From Malania oleifera (Eukaryota > Streptophyta > Magnoliopsida > Santalales > Ximeniaceae): a stretch of DNA of 64,000 bases. The stretch is from NCBI RefSeq assembly GCF_029873635.1, contig NC_080422.1, forward strand, positions 13,051,936 to 13,115,935, read 5' to 3'. Under the pieces are notes generated by a model, which was not told where the DNA came from, did not search any database, and saw nothing but the letters and a program-made list of their open reading frames with translations. The translations under genes and the position numbers were made by a program. Of the stretch, positions 24,377 to 37,765 are shown in pieces. Numbering within the stretch: the stretch's first letter is position 1; the number at the start of each line of letters is the position of its first letter.

Positions 24377-25220
24377 CTATGCTGCACTGATTCTATCTTG
24401 AATAAGTCGGACTTTATCGTATGTCTGTTGTACCATTTCTGGTCTCAAAACTCGCCTCTCACCTAGTTCACTCCAGTATAAAGGAGAACGACACCTCCTA
24501 CTGTAAAGCGCTTCATAAGGTGCTATACCTATGCTCACCTGATAGCTATTGTTGTAGGCAAACTCCACCAGTGGCAAATACTAGGTCCAGCTACCCCCAA
24601 AATCCAATACACACTTGCAACATATCCTTAAGAACCTGGATCTTTCTCTCTGTCTGACCGTCTATCTGAGGATGGAAAGTGATGCTAAATGCCAACTGAG
24701 TCCCCAAAGCCTCCTGTAAAATCTTCTAGAACCGCAATGTAAAACGTGGATCACAGTATGAGGCTATGGATATATGCACTCCATGGGGTCGAACAATCTC
24801 CTGTACATAAATCTCTACTAATCTTTTCATAGGGTAGCTAACTTTAATGGGCAGAAAATGAGTTGTCTTCATTAGCCTATCTACCACTACCCAAATGGCA
24901 TTCTGACCATACGGCGCTAGCGATAGCCTAGTAATAAAATCCATGGATACTTGGTCCCACTTCCATTCAGGAATGAAAAGTGGTTGCAACTGTCCTGCTG
25001 GGCTCTGGTGCTCAGCCTTAACCTGCTGACACGTCAAGCACTGCTGCACAAATTCTGTAATTTCCCTCTTCATGCTGTTGCACCAGAAATACTCTCGCAG
25101 ATATCTATACATTTTCGTACTATCAGGATGAACCGTGTATAGCGGTCTGTGAGCCTCCTCTAAAATTGTTCTCATAATATCATTGTCTGCAGGCACACAC
25201 AATCTAGAACGGAACCTCAA
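24377..25220 (-). pseudogene. Chromovirus integrase core (fossil)
   Basis: Landmarks on the minus strand are the zinc-binding CLTCQQVKAEHQ (about 25020-25050), the core start WDQVSMDFI (about 24950), VVDRLMKTTHF, and the distal EFAYNNSYQVSIGIAPYEALY block (24500-24570). Confidence 0.85.
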
Positions 25221-25538
25221 CGCCCCGTCATCATATATGCTGAATTCCTCTCCTTGACCATCCTGTATTCTGGCTATTACTTCTGCTAATTGTGGATCAT
25301 CTCCCTAAGCTGCTTTAATCCTTTCATATAGTGTAGGCTGCCCAATCATACTAGCAATAAACGCCTAAGGATTATCTCCTACTAACTCCACGCCGAGCCT
25401 TTCCAAGTCCATTTGAACTGGGTGCTGAATTATTGCTACTAACTGGGCTGAATCTTCTGATTTACGACTTAGTGCATCAGCCACCACATTTGCTTTACCT
25501 GGGTGATAGCTGATGATACAATCATAATCCTTGATGAG

Positions 25539-25913
25539 TTATAACCATCTCCTTTGTTGCATATTCAACTCTTTTTGTGTGAAGAAATACTTTAGACTCT
25601 TATGATCAGAAAATATTTCACATCTCTCACCGTATAAGTAATGCCTCCAAATCTTTAGTACATGCACTACTGCAGTTAATTCCAGATCGTGAGTAGGGTA
25701 GTTATTTTCATATTCTTTCAATTGCTTGGAAGCATATGCTACCACCCTACCATACTGCATCAGTACACAACCGAGCCCTTTCAAAGACACGTCACTGCAA
25801 ATTACATAACCATCGCCTCTTGATGGAATCGTCAGTACTAGTACAGTGACAAGCTGCTGCTTTAATTCCTGAAAAGCTCTGCTTGCATTCTTCATCCCAC
25901 ACAAGTCTGGCAT
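25539..25913 (-). pseudogene. Chromovirus RNase H (fossil)
   Basis: The open stretch shows [51 protein letters not shown] and [12 protein letters not shown], the usual RNase H blocks of Ty3/gypsy Pol. Confidence 0.88.
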
Positions 25914-26118
25914 TCTTCCTGGTCAAACGCGTGAGAGGTCCTGATAAGACTGAAAACCCTTAAAAAAAATGACGGTAATAGCCTGCCAGTCCCAAGAAAC
26001 TTTTGACTTCTTGCACGTTCCTCGGCCTGGCCCAATTCACCACCGCATCAATCTTGCCGGGATCCACTGAAATACCATCTCCTGAGATTACATGGCCAAA
26101 AAACGCAACCTTCTTAAG

Positions 26119-27237
26119 TCAGAACTCACACTTGCTAAACTTGGCATAGAGCTTTTCCTCCCTGAGCGTCTGCAGTACCTGTCTCAAATGCACCTTATGA
26201 TCCTCAAAACTCCTCGAGTAAACCGGTATATCATCAATAAAAACTACAACAAACTGGTCAAGATACTGATGAAAAACTCTATTCATCAAGTCCATGAACA
26301 CAGCTGAGGCATTTGTCAGACCAAATGGCATAACGAGGAATTCATAGTGCTCATACCTAGTCCAGAAGGCTATCTTCGCAACGTCCTCTGCTTTCACCCT
26401 CACTTGATGATAACCTGATCTGAGGTTGATCTTGGAATACAACCGTAAACCCTAGAGCTGGTCAAATAAATCGTCTATATGGGATAGAGGATATTTATTC
26501 TTAATAGTGACCTTGTTTATCTCTTTGTAATCAATACACATCCTCATAGACCCGTCCTTCTTCTTTACAAACAACACTAGAACTCCCCATGACGATACAC
26601 TGGGTCATATAAATCCCCTATCCAGCAAGTCTTGCAACCGATCCTTTAATTCTCTTAATTCAACTGGAGCCATACGACAAGGAATCTTAGAGATTGGTGT
26701 TGTCCCTATAGGTAAATCTATGGCAAAATCCACCTCACGTTCGAGAGGTAACCCTGGTAGCTCCTCTGGAAAAACATCTGTAAATTCTCGTACTACTGAT
26801 GTACTGTCAAACTTCAATTCATTCTCTGACACTTCTTTTACAAAAAACACAAACCCCTGACTTCCATCTAGGAGCAATCTGCTAACCTGTGTGGCTGACA
26901 CTAACTGCGACGGAGCACATACACATGAACCAACGAATCTGAACTCCTGTTCACCTGGGGGTCTGAAAATCATTTCCTTCTGATGGCAATCAACACTAGC
27001 GTAATTTATTTCTAACCTGTCCATACCCAGTATTACATCAAACCCACACATATCCAACACGATCAGGTCATATGGTAACATTCTCCGCTGTATTTCTATT
27101 GGAAAGCCTCTGCGTACCCTTTGACACCTCATCACTGACCCAGATGATGTAGCTACTAATAATTCTATATCTACTAACTGAGTCTCACTTTCAGACAATT
27201 TTAACATAGGATGTAGAGACAAAGGAATGAATAACAC
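26119..27237 (-). pseudogene. Chromovirus protease and reverse transcriptase (fossil)
   Basis: The right part (26605-27237) contains the protease domain (VLDMCGFDVILGMD) and the RT approach PISKIPCRMAPVELRELK. The left part (26119-26442) contains [33 protein letters not shown] and the catalytic box [11 protein letters not shown]. Together they give the order protease then RT expected in Ty3/gypsy. Confidence 0.88.
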
Positions 27238-28183
27238 TTAAATCAAATAAATTAATAACGGAATGTGATAAAATAAAAGTACCTGTCACCACATCCGTAG
27301 CAGCCTTAGCATCACCCCGCGTCAAGGCGTAAACCCTCGCTGGGGCTATATTCCTTTGCTGGCCTCCACGAGGCACCTGATATCCTCCTCGATAAGGCCT
27401 GGGAGTTGGAACCTGGTCTGGATCACCTAGGCATGCATGCGCCATGTGGCCGAGTCTCCCACAGTGGTAACAAACATCTCTCCTTACCCAGCACTCCACC
27501 ATATGTCATCTCCCGCATGTCTGACATACCGGGTAGGTCTGCATACCTTGATTCTCTTTAGGTTCTGTTGTCTGTCTCTGATCTCCCCTATCATGGCCTC
27601 CTCTTCATGGGCCCTTGATGGAGCCAGTCTGAAAACCCTAAAGCGTAGGTCTCTTCCTCTGACTCTGAGCTGCAATACCTCTTTGTATACCACTCTCAAT
27701 AATCGCAGCCTTATCTACAACCTCCGCAAACATATAAGCCCTAAAACCAATCACCTACTCAAACAAGTTCTGCCTCAGACCCTCTTCAAACTTCCTTTCC
27801 TTTTTCTCTTCATTTGGTGCTAGATGTGGGGCAAAATGCGACAACTCAATAAATCGAGCTGCGTACTGAGATACGGTCATCTGCCCCAGTATCAGGTACA
27901 TAAATTCTATTGCCTTCGCGCTCCGAATGATAGCGAGGAAATATCGCTCAAAGAACAACTCCTTGATTCGGTCCCAAGTCACTGGCACTGGAACAGGCCT
28001 CTGCTCCTTAATCAGTCGCGCTAACCTCCACCAGTGCTTCGCCTCCCCTGTCAGTGTAAATGCTGCAATTACCACCTTCTGCTCATCCACACATGGAAGC
28101 ACAACCAGCGTCTCTTCAATGTCCTGAACCCAGTTTTTAGCTATAATTGGGTCATCTCCTCCAACAAAATATGGGGGCTTCAT
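27191..28183 (-). pseudogene. Chromovirus gag (fossil)
   Basis: The minus strand gives the retrotransposon Gag core (WVQDIEETLVVL, FTLTGEAKHWW, ELFFERYF, MTVSQYAARFIELS) and a CCHC knuckle CYHCGRLGHMAHAC (about 27430-27475). It lies next to the primer-binding site side of the element. Confidence 0.85.
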
Positions 28184-28640
28184 CCGCGTAAACTACTTTA
28201 TTGTGCAGCTACGCTCTCCAGAGCTCTTGGCCATTTTAGCCATCACCTGCTGGGTGACGCTGCGCAGTACAACGTTAGTATCTCCACCTCCTATGCTAGA
28301 GGGTCCTGGCTTATCTCCCCTAGCATTCATGCCACTGCTTCTTGGATCCATCCTGAAAAACAAGGAACATACATTAAGAACCTTATCTCCTATACAATCC
28401 TAACTTGAATCTCATATTCATAATCAACTACCTTCCCTGATCTTAATTCAAAATCCAATTCGGCAACCCAGACATATGACCCAACGATAGTTTATTATGA
28501 CTTTCCTAAAATTGTCACCCCAAGAAAAACACAGAAACCACCACGAAAATCCTGTACCCAGACTACGGAACAAATCTCAAATCCCTTCCTATACTTTGGT
28601 ATTGCTTCCGCTGCACTCTAAAGTTTATAGAACCTAGCAA

Positions 28641-28658
28641 CCTAGGCTCTGATACCAA
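28641..28658 (-). other. Primer-binding site of the Tekay-like element
   Basis: On the minus strand ttggtatcagagcctagg follows the 5' LTR end at 28661 and is complementary to initiator methionine tRNA in its core. Confidence 0.85.
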
Positions 28659-28660
28659 AC

Positions 28661-30507
28661 TATAACAACCTACTGGAAATTTTTTTTTCCATATATATAC
28701 TGACGTTTACTCTGCTCCGATACCTACTAATTCAAATCTAACTGACAATCTAAGCAGCGAGAAGCTAAATTCATATTTCCACAACCATAAATATATACAA
28801 TACGGTACCAGAGTGCTAGGTTATTCTCAAAATACACATACATAACTGACCTAGGCTACCAACAGTACTCCCATCCCCAAAAGACTCACCCTACTGACAG
28901 GCCTGCACTGTAACCCCTTTATCTGGGAGCCTGATCTGCGAGCCTAACTAGATCACCTGAAAAATTTTAATTTATTGAGATGAGACGATGCTCAGTAAGA
29001 TGAAATATGCTATTGCTAGTGTGTGGCAAGTGAGTTATATTTCTATAAAATTCGATTCTATATAATCATGAATAACTGAATCTGAGAATATAGGTACACA
29101 CAACACAACCTTTATCTACATTGCTTAACATATATGTTCTTATAGATTTTCTATTCATAATAGTTCTAATTTACATAAATACATTCTCTGTTTCTGTAAA
29201 ACTGAATATACATATAATAATTGGAAAATTTCCCTAAGTGGGTAACTATATATCATGATTTAACCTCTCATGACGGGGTTGTGCGGCCCCCCGTAGGTGG
29301 GATTTATCACTAGCTGGCCTACTAGGATAAATCACTATGCTCCGAAAGTCAGATCAGCCCCCTCAACCTATATCTGATGAGGAGCCTATCCACAACATAG
29401 GCATGATCAACTTATGAATACCATATATTATCTGAGTACGTGGTTGCACTCTGAACTGTATATAGCTATGGTACCATGCTCTGTAAATTGATCTGTAATG
29501 GTCCATCAGGGTCTGATACTATATAATACGTTTCTATATACAACTATATATTTCATCATGATTCTGTTTTAGCTGCTTTAACCATGACGCTGTAATAAAC
29601 TATATCTATATCAACTGTATTTCTCAGATAGTATGTAAATATGTATGTCATGATACTGAAAAATTTATAATCATGGTATTTTGAAAATACTATAAAACAT
29701 GTTCCCTATCTGTATATTCTATAAAACAAAATCCTGAAAATACTGTAAAACATGTTTCTGTACTATATCCATTTTCTCATGCCACACGGTAATTTTAATC
29801 ATCTTAAACATAATTGATAAATTGTATAAATTCCTGCTATGAATAATAATATGGTAAAAATATATAATTTATACTGAAAGTATGCTATTATTGTCTAGCA
29901 TAACATATTTCCCTTACTTGATTCCTACTAAAATCCCCTACTGTGACGGGTCCTACACCCGCAGGGTTCCCCACTCAACATCCTGAAAACAATATATCCC
30001 AAAAAAAAATATTACTATTTCTTCGACTACTACATTTCCTATAACTGTTGAAAAACCAAATATTAAATAAAAAGTCTTACCCTGAATTTGGGATGAAATT
30101 CAACTTAGTCCCACAGATGATCCGCTCTGGCAGACTTCGAGAGAACTTCCCTAGAAGTGTCGTGGTGGTCTCGGATCGCCGATCTGACGAACGATGGAGC
30201 CAAAATTGAAGAGAGAGAGAGAGAGAGAAGAAATTTTTATAATTTTCCTACATAAAAATTTGGGTTTAAGACTATTTACACTATGGGCTTCGTCGACGAG
30301 CCACGTCACCTCATTGATGAGATCAAGAAGAAGGTTCGTCGATGAATGCCTTCTCCTCGTTAACGAAATTCATAACCTAAAAACGCAGTCTCTCGACATT
30401 TCTTCATTGACGAAACGTGCCTTCGTCGACGAGATCCTCTGTACCCTCGTAGACGAATCCCCTGTGTTCGTCGATGAGGCCCTGATTAAACTCCTTGGGT
30501 TATTACA
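28661..30507 (-). repeat. 5' LTR of the Tekay-like element
   Basis: This complete 1.85-kb LTR begins tgtaataaccc at 30507 (minus strand). It has eight degenerate cgtcgacga motifs at 30290-30475, at positions collinear with those in the partner LTR. Confidence 0.9.
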
Positions 30508-33500
30508 AGTTACATAACCTTCTTGTAAGTCATGATGTGTACCTTCGTTGCCTTAAAGCCACATCCCAGCAACTGGTCACCTCCGCGAACTACTATACTC
30601 GGCGATCTAGCTCTGATTCCTCTTCTAGAGGTCACTCTTCCACATGCTTCTCAAAACCAAATGGTTTTGACCATAGCAATGAAGCCCAATACTAAAAAAC
30701 CAGCAATCCACAAGACAATAGGAAGCCTAGGCTCAATGGCCAGCGGCGTTACACACCCAAATGCCAACTATGTGAACAGTTGGGCCATACTACTAAATAT
30801 TGTGCTCGTGTCCAATTTCTTGCAGCAATGGCCAACTGTGCCTCCACTATACCAGCCCCAAACACAAAGTGGCTTATAGACTCCGTAGCCTCCCACAATA
30901 TCACCTGTAATTTGGCTAATTTATTTGTCCATAATGAATACAATGGCACTGACGAGGTTGTCATCGATGATGGTTTAGGTTTGCATGTCTCTCATATTGG
31001 TTCATTGGTTCTTCACTCATCCACACTCTCTTTTCATTTAAATGATACCCTTCGTGTTCCCAATATTCAAAATTTGTTTATCTCTGTTCATTATTTTACC
31101 ACTCACAATCATGTTTTTGTTGAGTTTCATCCCTCTTTTTTTCTTGTCAAGGATCAAACCACGGGGGCGGTTCTACTCAAAGGTGTGTGTGAAAATGGTG
31201 TTTACACTCTTCCAGAGTCAATGGTGATGTCTTCTTCACCTATGGTTGCAAACGTACATGAAAGGACCCCCATTGAAGGGTGGCACAAATGTCTTGGACA
31301 TCCTTCTCATAAATTTGTCCAACACCTTGTCAACTCTTTTTCTCTTTCAATAAAAAAAGAAAAAAAGTTGTCTCTCCTCTTTGTACTTCCCATTAATAAA
31401 GCTCACAAGCTCCCATTTTGGCAAAATAGTCTTCAAAGTCATGCCCCTCTTGACTTAATTTATACTGCTGTTTGGGGAAACTCCAATACTATTGGCATTG
31501 ATGGATCCCGTTATTATCTCATTTTTGGTTGATCATTTCACAAAATATATTTGGTTTTATCCTATGGAAACAAAATCTAGTGTCAGCACAATATTTCCCT
31601 AATTTAAACATCTTGTTGAAACCAGATTTCAATCCAAAATCAAAACTATATATTCAGATAATGGTGGTGAGTTTACGACTTTAAAAAAATATTTCTCCAT
31701 TCATGGAATAAGCCACTTCACAACCACTCCTCATACACCACAACAAAATGGTGTTTCTTTGCGTCGTCACCGTCACTTAGTGGAAATGGGCCTTACTCTA
31801 TTACATAATGCTTCTCTACCATTTACATATTGGCCCTATGCATTTTCCACTGCGGCATACCTTATTAACCGTCAACCAACTCCTCTCCTTCAAAACATAT
31901 CTCCATTTGAAGCATTATTTAAACAACCACCAAACTATTTGAAGCTAAAAAAATTTGGTTTTTTATGGTTTCCACTCACTCGTCCGTATAATACAAAAAA
32001 AATGCAGCCCAAAGCAGTTCCTTGTCTCTTTGTGTGCTATTCTTTGACCCAAAATACCTACAAATGCCTTGATCCATCAACCAAAAAAATATATCACTCC
32101 AAACATGTTCTGTTTGATGAAACCCGAAATGGTCTCTCTGAAAAATCAGCATCATCGTTGTCCTCAGCAAGTGCTTCATCCCTTCCCGGCGCGCCTCCAT
32201 TCATTCAGAAGCCTTCACTAGTGACTTCGGTAGAAGTGAACACCTTTGCATAACCCCCAGGTACCGCCTCTCTCATTTCTTCTCTTCATTCCCAACATCT
32301 TAGCTCTTTTTTCTCATGCCCTAACTCCCTTGCATCGCATGACATTGCGTCATCATCCTCACATTCGCATGAACCCACTAATTTGAACCTTGGTCACATA
32401 CCAACTACCTGTGACTCGTCTGCACAATAGCCTATACGAACCCACTGCATGACCACTTGGTCAATGAATAACATCCATAAAACCAAACAACTAAATTCCA
32501 CAACCAAACATCCCATTCCTAGCACCACTGAACCAACTTGTGTGGGATAAGCTCTTCTTGAACCACACTGGAGAACAACCATGTCAGAAGAACTCATTGC
32601 CCTTATGCGCCATGGCACATGGGAACTGGTCCCTCCCCCACCTAATTGTCAACCCGTAGGGTGTAAATGGATATTCTAGGTCAAGAAAAAACCTGATGGG
32701 TCTATAGATCATTTTTAAGCATGACTTGTTGCCAAAGGCTACAATCAACGTCTTGGGTTAGATTACAAGGAAACCTCTAGCCCCGTTGTGAAGCATGCAA
32801 TAGTTTGAGCTGTTCTAACAGTTGTTGTAATGCAGGGATGGCCCTTAAGACAACTTGAGGTTAACAATGCTTTTTTGCATGGCCAGTTAACTGAAACAAT
32901 TTATAGAGCCCAATCCCCGAGATTCAAAGATGCATCGACACCTAATTATGTTTCCAAGTTAGGTAATTTATGGCCTAAAACAAGCTCCTAGAGCATGGTA
33001 CTCGGCACTGAAAATGGCTATCGTGAGTCTCGGATTTTAAAATTCAAAGGCAGACTCATCCTTGTTTATCTACCAACAAAACTCTGTTTTATGCTATTTA
33101 TTGGTATATGTGGATGATTCGATCATCACCGACAGCGATTCGATTTTTTTATCTCATATCATTAAACAACTTGAAATTCAATTCTCCATAAAAGACATGG
33201 GCCAGCTTCATTTCTTCTTAGGCACGGAAGTCATTCCAAAAACATCCGTTCTCTTCCTATCACAACACAAATACAATCGAGACCTTCTTTCAAAAACAAA
33301 TATGATGGGTGCAAAGGAAGTATCTACCCCGATGTCTACAAGCATGGCTCTAAAGCTGGTTGATGGAACCACATCATTTGATAGTATCGAGTTTCGAAGT
33401 GTTATTGGAGGCCTTTAGTATTTATCCCTCACACGCCCAGGCATTTGTTTCTCAGTAAATAAATTGTCACAATTTATGCATAAACCCACTGTTTAGTCCA
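30508..33500 (+). mobile_element. Ale/Retrofit-like Copia internal region, LTRs not seen
   Basis: Plus-strand order: gag CCHC region (CQLCEQLGHTTKYC, about 30755-30800), protease (WLIDSVASHNIT), GAG-pre-integrase (GWHKCLGHPSHKFVQ), integrase (31440-32000, with a TPHTPQQNGV block), RT (32580-33400) with catalytic LLVYVDDSIIT near 33090-33120 and FSIKDMGQLHFFLG. The left end abuts the Tekay-like LTR and the right end meets a Copia leader in the opposite orientation. It is broken in many places. Confidence 0.85.
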
Positions 33501-33717
33501 AATATATGTGCACAGTGAACATGCATGCAAGTTTTAGTGCAACCATCAGTACCAAGAGTATTTGTCATAATCAAAACTAGGTGTGACCTATCAAGTCAAC
33601 AATTTGCATCCTCCAGAATCCAAAGTCTGTGCCATCAAACTTTTCTATCCCAGGCACCTTTCCTGCTTCCTCTTTCATTGCTCCCACTCAAGCCTAACCC
33701 TAGGCTCTAATACCAGT
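33501..33717 (-). mobile_element. Leader and primer-binding site of a minus-strand Copia element
   Basis: Minus-strand actggtattagagcc (33702-33716) follows the LTR end at 33718 and is a tRNA primer-binding site variant. About 200 bp of internal leader remain before plus-strand Copia sequence begins. Confidence 0.65.
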
Positions 33718-34395
33718 TGTAAAAGGGAATATACAAATATGCGGAAATTCCCAGAACACAAAACCTGTGAGAAACAAGATAGAGACAAGCAAATGCCAAA
33801 GAAAATAATCACACGCTTGCACAAGACAATATTTACGTGGTTCGGCAATGTTGCCTATGTCCACGGAGTTGCAGGGATTTCATTACTATTAGGGAAGAAT
33901 ACATAGTGCAGCAATTACAATTTTTCTCACTCTCAACAAGGAAGAAACAATGTGCACACAAGAGTCTCGCACTCTCTCCATGCTGCTACAACACTTTATG
34001 CCACTCTACACACATAGACGAACCCTAGAAATATATATCTTAGGGTTTACAAGATCATAACTTTCAAAATAAGAAAGTTTTGTCGAAATCTCGCATAGAA
34101 GATCATTGCCATCAACCTAGTCGCACCCCTGTTCCCCATGGTCGCCACCTAGTCGAGTCTCACCAGAAATCAGGAATCTTGAACTTCAGCATCCTCGACC
34201 TAGTCGCACCATTATGTCTTGCTGGTCGAGATGATGGTCGAGCCTCTCGGGATTTCTTCCTTTAGGAAATCTCAAAATCTCGACTTGGTCACCCTTCAGG
34301 GTCTTCATGGTTGAGTACTTGGGCGAAACTCTCCGTATTTCTAGTCAGGTATGGGCCTATGGATTAAACATAACTAGACTCCACAAAACCCAACA
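33718..34395 (-). repeat. Copia LTR (5' LTR in minus orientation)
   Basis: The 678-bp sequence is bounded by tgtaaaa on the left and cccaaca on the right and followed on its inner side by a primer-binding site. It contains the acgtggttcggcaa... segment common in plant Copia LTRs. No partner LTR was found in the window. Confidence 0.75.
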
Positions 34396-34729
34396 ACATT
34401 TACTTAACTTGGTGAGAGAGAGAGAAAGAGAGGTTTACTCATATTCAACAATATTACTCTATTAGACTGAACTAACATAAGCATCTCGACTCTTAAACGT
34501 GGCACATGTGTTGAAAGTCTTTTCTTGATTTTGAAGTGAGCTCACATAAATTATAAAGCAAGAGATACTCTTGATAACCTTTCCTTGGAACTGAAATATA
34601 TAAATAAACATGCCAGACTAAACCACCCAACCTCCAAAGGGCTGCAATGATTCTAATCCAGAGAAGAGAAGGTGATGCCTTTCTAACCAAAAAAAAAAGA
34701 AAAAGAAAGGCTATACAAAAGGTTGTTTG
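34396..34729. other. Short spacer, nothing recognised
   Basis: Non-coding sequence with a GA-rich stretch near 34415-34430 and an A-rich tract near 34690. Its last nine bases (34721-34729, ggttgtttg) are the left target duplication of the element that follows. Confidence 0.6.
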
Positions 34730-37238
34730 GAGTTTTTTCCCGTTTTATTATTAAATTAAAATAAAATATTAAATAATACCTTATTTAGGAAAAAAATTTC
34801 TCAAACTAATACTCACGTAATCTTGCAGGACCAAGCTGCGAGATATGCTTCAATTCCTACAAAATTTGTTTCCCCATTAACTTTCTTATCCAATTAAATC
34901 TCGCAGGAAGATCCTGCGAGATTTGCCAGGCATATATATTTAAAATTAAAAATGCATTAAACCCAATTAAAGAAACAAAATATTTTTTACCTTCTAAAAA
35001 AAGACAAGTATTTTTAGAAATAAACTCTATTTAATAAAAAAATAAACTCTGTTTAATAAAAAAAAATGTAAACAAAATATTATTACCTTCTAAAAGAAAG
35101 ACAAGTATTTTTAGAAATAATAATTTCAATAAAATTAGATAAATCAACTTTTAAAAAATTTATTTGAATCTAGCAAGACTATACCTAAAAAAATCTATTT
35201 TATTCAAAAAAATAAATGCAAAAAATTTATAAATGTTAAATAAAATGCAAGCTACCCTATCCAATGAATGCTTAGTTGAGAATCTCATATATATCTAACT
35301 AAGATCTAATTTGTTCATTTTTTCACTTTTTTTTTTTAATTTTAATCATTTTTTTAATAGTTATTTGATTAAAAAAAGCATCAATTTAATTAGGTTTTTA
35401 ATTTATTTTAGTTTTCAAAATACTAAGAAAAAAAATTTGCTAATTTTTAATTTTTTCTTTTTATTTCTAATTTTTTAGTTCTTGTTCCTAATTTTTAGTT
35501 TCATAATTCTTGACAATAATACCAAACAAATTGAAGATTTTTCATTGTTATAATAATATTTTAATATGTAAAATTGGTTTCTGGAGATTAATTTATTTAA
35601 TTTATATAGAAAATTTAATGGAAATTAAAATAAAATGACCATGTGTCAAATAAACATATTTACAAAATTTTAAAGAATTTTTAAAATAATAAAAAATATT
35701 TTTTTTACTATTTTTCAATTGTCTGCAAGGTTATTTTTTGTAGCAGTTAAATTTTGAAAATAATTGCAATACAAAATAATTATAATTAATATCTATTTTT
35801 ATTATAATATATTATGATTTTTATTATCTTAATCATGTTTTCTAATTTTTATTTAGTTCAAATTAAAGACAAAAACTAACATACATTCAATTATGTGTTT
35901 TTGTTTACTAGTTAGGGATACATGTGTTGCCCATGGAGTAGATTTTATGCATTAGAAGTAATAATACATAGATTATAGGAATAATTTATTATCTATTTAC
36001 ATAGGAACTCTAACCAATTACCATACAAATTAATGGATTTCAAAATTAACTCAAGTGAATATAAAACTCAAATTACATTGGGATGAATAAAATAACTTTT
36101 ATTTAACTAAATAGTGAAAGATTAAGAAAATTGGAGTATTAATCAAAAGAACTTGATATTTACAAACATTTAAAAAAAATTTTAGAAGATATTAATAGAT
36201 ATTTAATTAAATAATATATATAAGAATGAATGTTGTGCACAACTGCTTATGCAGCTACACGTATAGTAAAAAAAAATTTTTTTTATTATTTTTAAAATTC
36301 TTTAAAATTTTACAAATATGTTTATTTGAATTATATTTTAAATTCACATGATCGTTTTATTTTAATTTCCATTAAAATTTCTATATAAAATCAATAAATT
36401 AATCTCCAGAAACCAATTTTACATATTAAAATATTGTTAGAACAATGGAAAATCATCAATTTGTTTGGTATTATTGTCAAGAATTATGAAACTAAAAACT
36501 AGGGACAAGAATTGAAAAATTAGAAATAGGAAGAAAAAATTAAAAATTAGCAAATTTTTTTTTGTTAGTATTTTGAAAACTAAAATAAATTAAAAACCTA
36601 ATTAAATTGATGCTTTTTTTAATCAAATAACTATTAAATAATATGACTAAAATTAAAAAAAAGAAGAAGTGAAAAAGGTACAAATTATATCTTAGATATA
36701 TATGAGATTCTTAACTAAGCATTCCTTGGACAGGGTAGCTTGTATTTTATTTAACATTTATAAATTTTTTGCACTTTTTGAATAAAATGGATTTTTTTTT
36801 TTAGGTCTAGTCTTGCTGGATTCAAATAAATTTTTTAAAAATTGATTTATCTAATTTTATTGAAATTATTATTTCTAAAAATACTCGTCTTTCTTTTAAA
36901 AGGTAATAATATTTTTGTTTACATTTTTTTTATTAAATAGAGTTTATTTCTAAAAATACTTGTCTTTTTTTTAGAAGATAAAAAATATTTTATTTCTTTA
37001 ATTGAGTTTAATGCATTTTTAATTATATATATATATACACTTGGCAAATCTCGCAGGAAGATCCTACCAGATTTAATTGGATAAGAAAGCCAATTAGGAA
37101 ATAAATTTCACAGGATTTGAAATAAATCTGACAGCTTGGTCCTACGAGATTACGTAAGCATTATTTTGATAAATTTTTTCACAAATAAAGTATTATTTAA
37201 TATTTTATTTTAATTTAATAATAAAACGGGAAAAAACT
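34730..37238. mobile_element. Mutator-like non-autonomous foldback element
   Basis: The 2.5-kb element has inverted arms of about 1 kb each (34730-35720 and 36260-37238) around a loop of about 540 bp. Its end is gagttttttcccg; the other end is the reverse complement except for the last base or two. Nine-base flanks ggttgtttg and agttgtttg agree at eight positions, the duplication size of Mutator-like elements. A smaller palindrome (aaatctcgcagg and its complement, about 34897-34925) lies inside each arm. There is no coding sequence. The end sequence and inner aatctcg palindrome are shared with the element at 44226-45997. Confidence 0.85.
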
Positions 37239-37262
37239 AGTTGTTTGTCTCCTCCCTTTCAA

Positions 37263-37482
37263 CCCTTTTCCCTTTACTTTTTTTTTTTCTTTATTTTCAT
37301 TTTTCGGTCTTAGCGCGTCCATGTCTCTTCCCTCCCCTGTTCCTTTTTTTTTTCTAATTTTGTTAACAGCCTCCTTATTTATTTATCACTGCACTTGGTC
37401 TTGGGCCAAGCTTGCCTGCGCCTGAATTTGAAAACCTCTCTCTCTCTCTCTCTAGCTCTGTCTGTACAAGAACTAAGAAGAG
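37263..37482 (+). promoter_or_regulatory. Proximal upstream region of transporter copy 1
   Basis: This stretch matches 47421-47644 upstream of the intact copy almost throughout, including an A+T-rich ttatttatttatcactgcac segment about 110 bp before the ATG, which could serve as a TATA region, and a CT-dinucleotide leader. Homology to copy 2 stops just left of it and the Mutator-like foldback element ends 24 bp away, so only about 220 bp of shared upstream sequence remains. Confidence 0.55.
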
Positions 37483-37765
37483 ATGCCAGAAGACTCTGCA
37501 TTGGAGAAGCTTGAGATGGAGATTTCTTCAGATCAGAGCAAAAATGAGCAGCCCCAGGCTCCGGGAAGAAGGAAAGGTAGCCTGATAACCATGACATTCA
37601 TCATAGGTACACATTACTGCAACTGGGTCTGTGAGATTTAAGCGCTTTGACTTCAGAAGTACTGTGTGTTTTTAGTTTCTGAATCAATTTTTTTTTTTTT
37701 TTGGTTCTGCGAAATGAAATTAAACAGCAAATGAAGCATTTGAGAAGGTGGCAAGCTATGGGCTG

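Larger units (their letters stand above)
21905..30507 (-). mobile_element. Tekay/Del-like Ty3/gypsy chromovirus, nearly full length
   Basis: The 8.6-kb element is flanked by related LTRs at 21905-23633 and 28661-30507. The left one lacks about the last 125 bp relative to the right. Read on the minus strand the order is LTR, primer-binding site (28641-28658), gag with CCHC knuckle, protease, reverse transcriptase, RNase H, integrase, chromodomain-like tail, polypurine tract (23634-23646), LTR. The LTRs agree at about nine of ten positions over 22020-22290 by eye, so it is older than the Copia at 5943. The coding region is broken at many points. Confidence 0.92.
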
